From Oscillospiraceae bacterium (GTDB taxonomy: Bacteria; Bacillota; Clostridia; Oscillospirales; Ruminococcaceae), in assembly GCA_017460955.1 (NCBI GenBank), contig JAFTZY010000039.1:1-54711 (forward strand): a stretch of DNA of 54,711 nt, in the 5' to 3' direction. Position numbers and translations under genes: made by a program. Position 1 is the stretch's first letter. Each line of letters begins with the position of its first letter. The notes beneath the pieces are model-generated. The model searched no databases. It saw only the letters and a program-made list of their open reading frames with translations, and had not been told where the DNA came from. Shown in pieces: positions 52,767 to 54,711 of this stretch.

Positions 52767-54182
52767 TTACCGGACGGTCTCGAGCCGGATGGTGTTGGTA
52801 TTGCCCGAGCGGCCGCTGGTCTGGCCCCCGGTCAGGATGATGTTGTCGCCGCTCTTGAGCGAGAAGATGCGCTTGGCGTGCTGCAGGGCATGGTAGAACA
52901 TGACCTCCACGGAACCGAATTCCTCACTGAGCACGGGCGTCACGCCCCAGCTCAGGTTCAGCTTGCGCCAGGCCTTCTCCGAGGTCGTCATGCCGATGAT
53001 GTCCACCGGCGGCCGGAAGCGGCTGACCATGCGCACCGTCACGCCCGACAGGGAGCTGATGACGATGCCGCATGCCTTGGTGTCGATCGCCATGGCGCAG
53101 GTCGCATGGGAGACGGCGTCGATGTCGTTCTGGATGGTGTATTCGGTCGTGGTCAGGCGCTTGGTGTAATCGATCGTGCGCTCGGTACACTCACAGATCT
53201 CCGCCATGCTCCGGACAGCCTCCACGGGATGCTTCCCCGAGGCCGTCTCCCCCGAGAGCATGACTGCCGACGAGCCGTCATAGACGGCATTGGCGACATC
53301 CGAGATCTCCGCTCTGGTCGGGCGGGGCTTTTCGATCATGGACTCGAGCATTTCGGTCGCTGTGATGACGCGCTTGCCCAGCAGCCGGCATTTCTTGATG
53401 AGATACTTCTGGATGGAGGGCACCTCGGCGAACGGGATCTCCACGCCCAGGTCCCCGCGTGCGACCATGATGCCGTCGGCGATCTCACAGATCTCTTCGA
53501 TGTGCTCGACGCCCGAGCGGTTCTCGATCTTGGCGATGATGTCGATCTCCTCGCCGCCGTTCTCATTGAGGAAGGCGCGTACCTTCTCCACGTCCTGCTT
53601 GTTGGACACGAACGAGGCAGCGACGAAATCCACGTCGTTTTGGATGCCGAAGAGGATGTCCGCCTTGTCCTGCTCACTCAGATAATCCCCCGACAGAACA
53701 TGGTTCGGGAAATTCATGCTCTTGCGGTCGGACATCTCACCGCCGACGACCACGTCACAGATGACATCGCTCCCGTCGATCTTCCTGACCTTGAAGATCA
53801 GCAGACCGTTGTTGACAAGGATGGTGTCCCCGACGGAGACCTCCGCGGCAAGGTGCTTGTAGCTGACCGAGACCTTCGTCCGGTCGCCGATGCAGTCATC
53901 GGCAGTAAAGGTAAAGGTGTCGCCGTCGCTCAGGACGACCTTGTGCTGTTCAAATGTCTGGATCCGGTACTCCGGGCCCTTGGTGTCGAGCATGATGGCA
54001 ATGGGCAGGCCAAGCTCCTCGCGCACGGCCTTGATGCGGTCGATCTTGCGCTGGTGCTCCTCATGGGTGCCGTGGGAAAAATTGAGTCTGGCCACGTTCA
54101 TGCCGGCCTGGCACATCTCCCGGAGCACCTCCGTGGATTCACTTGCCGGTCCGATCGTGCAGATGACCTTTGTCTTTCTCAT
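52767..54182 (-). CDS. pyk: Pyruvate kinase
   Basis: 471 aa, the short form without the C-terminal PEP-utilizing domain found in many Firmicutes. TKVICTIGPAS begins the protein. MLDTKGPEYRIQ holds the Asp-Thr-Lys-Gly segment, with Tyr in place of the usual Ile. Further motifs are IAKIENRSG with the catalytic Lys, MVARGDLGVEIP, and TATEMLESM. It makes pyruvate and ATP from phosphoenolpyruvate. Its start lies inside the upstream small gene. Confidence 0.96.
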   Translation of the reverse strand: MRKTKVICTIGPASESTEVLREMCQAGMNVARLNFSHGTHEEHQRKIDRIKAVREELGLPIAIMLDTKGPEYRIQTFEQHKVVLSDGDTFTFTADDCIGDRTKVSVSYKHLAAEVSVGDTILVNNGLLIFKVRKIDGSDVICDVVVGGEMSDRKSMNFPNHVLSGDYLSEQDKADILFGIQNDVDFVAASFVSNKQDVEKVRAFLNENGGEEIDIIAKIENRSGVEHIEEICEIADGIMVARGDLGVEIPFAEVPSIQKYLIKKCRLLGKRVITATEMLESMIEKPRPTRAEISDVANAVYDGSSAVMLSGETASGKHPVEAVRSMAEICECTERTIDYTKRLTTTEYTIQNDIDAVSHATCAMAIDTKACGIVISSLSGVTVRMVSRFRPPVDIIGMTTSEKAWRKLNLSWGVTPVLSEEFGSVEVMFYHALQHAKRIFSLKSGDNIILTGGQTSGRSGNTNTIRLETVR

Positions 54183-54312
54183 GTGCTGCTTCCTCCTGTG
54201 TAGGTTGTGTTTCGTCCTTTTGATCCTCCCCGCCGTGGGTGATCAGCCAGTCAATCACAAACAATCCGATCACCATAAGAATGGAGACTGCGATGATGAT
54301 TGGGATCCTCAT
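54139..54312 (-). CDS. Small single-pass membrane protein
   Basis: 57 aa. GGAGGT lies 7 bases before the ATG at 54312. One membrane helix (about 4-24, IIIAVSILMVIGLFVIDWL) is followed by an acidic, Gln- and His-rich tail. It overlaps the start of pyk by 44 bases, so pyk translation may be coupled to it. No family recognised. Confidence 0.65.
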   Translation of the reverse strand: MRIPIIIAVSILMVIGLFVIDWLITHGGEDQKDETQPTQEEAAHEKDKGHLHDRTGK

Positions 54313-54340
54313 ATGTATTACCTCCGTTTCATAGATCTTC

Positions 54341-54709
54341 TCAAAAAACGGAGGCACCGTCCTTTTCCCCATCCTGATCGTGGATGTAGCGTATGATACA
54401 GGTCCGGCACAAGCACAGCGCCGTGCTATGCGGCAGCAGGCGTACTGCCGCGGCACACCGGAACGACGGACGATCCGGCAGTGCCCGGAAATACAGCGGG
54501 AAATGCCGGAGCGATCCGGGTCTGCGCCCGTTGTGGGGGCGATGGAGACGACCCATGCGCACCGGAAGGAACGCACCGCCCTCCAGCAGCTGCGAAGGGA
54601 CCCGGAGCTCGGGATGCGATGCACTGACCGCCCGGGAAGGCTCCGGCTCCCAGGCCGTGCTGACGGACAGGAGCACCGGCAGGAAGGAGAGTGCAAGGCA
54701 GCAGACAAA
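54341..54709 (-). CDS. Possible secreted ORF, 5' end outside window
   Basis: About 122 codons are visible to the window edge. The first residues form a hydrophobic stretch (VCCLALSFLPVLLSVSTA) that could be a signal peptide. The rest is basic and Arg/Pro-rich (MGRLHRPHNGRR), a composition often seen in spurious frames of GC-rich DNA, so the call is weak. It ends 28 bases before the small membrane protein gene. Confidence 0.35.
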   Translation of the reverse strand, partial: FVCCLALSFLPVLLSVSTAWEPEPSRAVSASHPELRVPSQLLEGGAFLPVRMGRLHRPHNGRRPGSLRHFPLYFRALPDRPSFRCAAAVRLLPHSTALCLCRTCIIRYIHDQDGEKDGASVF

Positions 54710-54711
54710 GA

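Overview
The window is high in G+C and looks like a chromosomal piece of a cellulosome-forming Ruminococcus-type Clostridium (Oscillospiraceae). The reasons are four secreted proteins with R. flavefaciens-style type I dockerins, the SCIFF peptide and its maturase, NfnAB, a Uma2 nuclease, low-GC consensus promoters with 17-bp spacers, and strong AGGAGG ribosome binding sites. No plasmid, prophage or ribosomal RNA gene is visible. The genus is inferred from protein style; no search was run.

Layout, left to right. 1-903 is the end of a dockerin protein, and 1082-3661 is a dockerin-bearing GH30 enzyme. 3732-5897 is an HD-GYP c-di-GMP phosphodiesterase. Then come a PAP2 phosphatase, a lipoprotein, a DMT exporter and a uridine-kinase-family protein (6035-9657). 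A minus-strand operon holds the SCIFF precursor scfA (48 aa), its radical SAM maturase scfB, a mutarotase-like protein and a PflA-like radical SAM protein (13421 back to 9786). nfnA-nfnB-yajC-TIGR04086 follows (16717 back to 13523). A plus-strand NfeD / SPFH / lipoprotein operon lies at 17223-19016, ending beside a MITE-like element (19068-19238). Next are a GCS2-family ligase and the housekeeping operon recJ-rel-DUF5662-ugd (26824 back to 20773).

Two tRNA-Ser genes (27155-27349) are followed by an HTH/Uma2 pair. A dockerin GH43 enzyme sits next to an AraC-type regulator. A transport block contains a membrane-anchored class C beta-lactamase-fold protein, two ABC-2 permeases, an ATPase and a YtrA-type GntR repressor with a clear operator. 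A dockerin GH16 enzyme, a diguanylate cyclase, surE, a PfkB kinase, a GNAT acetyltransferase, a GGDEF-EAL protein and a second diguanylate cyclase follow. A second MITE-like palindrome (44343-44503) lies between the last two. A sialidase-fold protein with an internal dockerin comes next. Last are a very large MacB-type ABC transporter with an Ig-like domain and repeat insert, a Na/Ca antiporter, pyruvate kinase, a small membrane protein and a truncated secreted ORF.

Taken together: secreted dockerin enzymes attack plant wall or host glycans, with local AraC-type control and CG- or inverted-repeat operators. Four c-di-GMP proteins make this a signalling-rich stretch. The rest is core metabolism, stringent response and envelope function.
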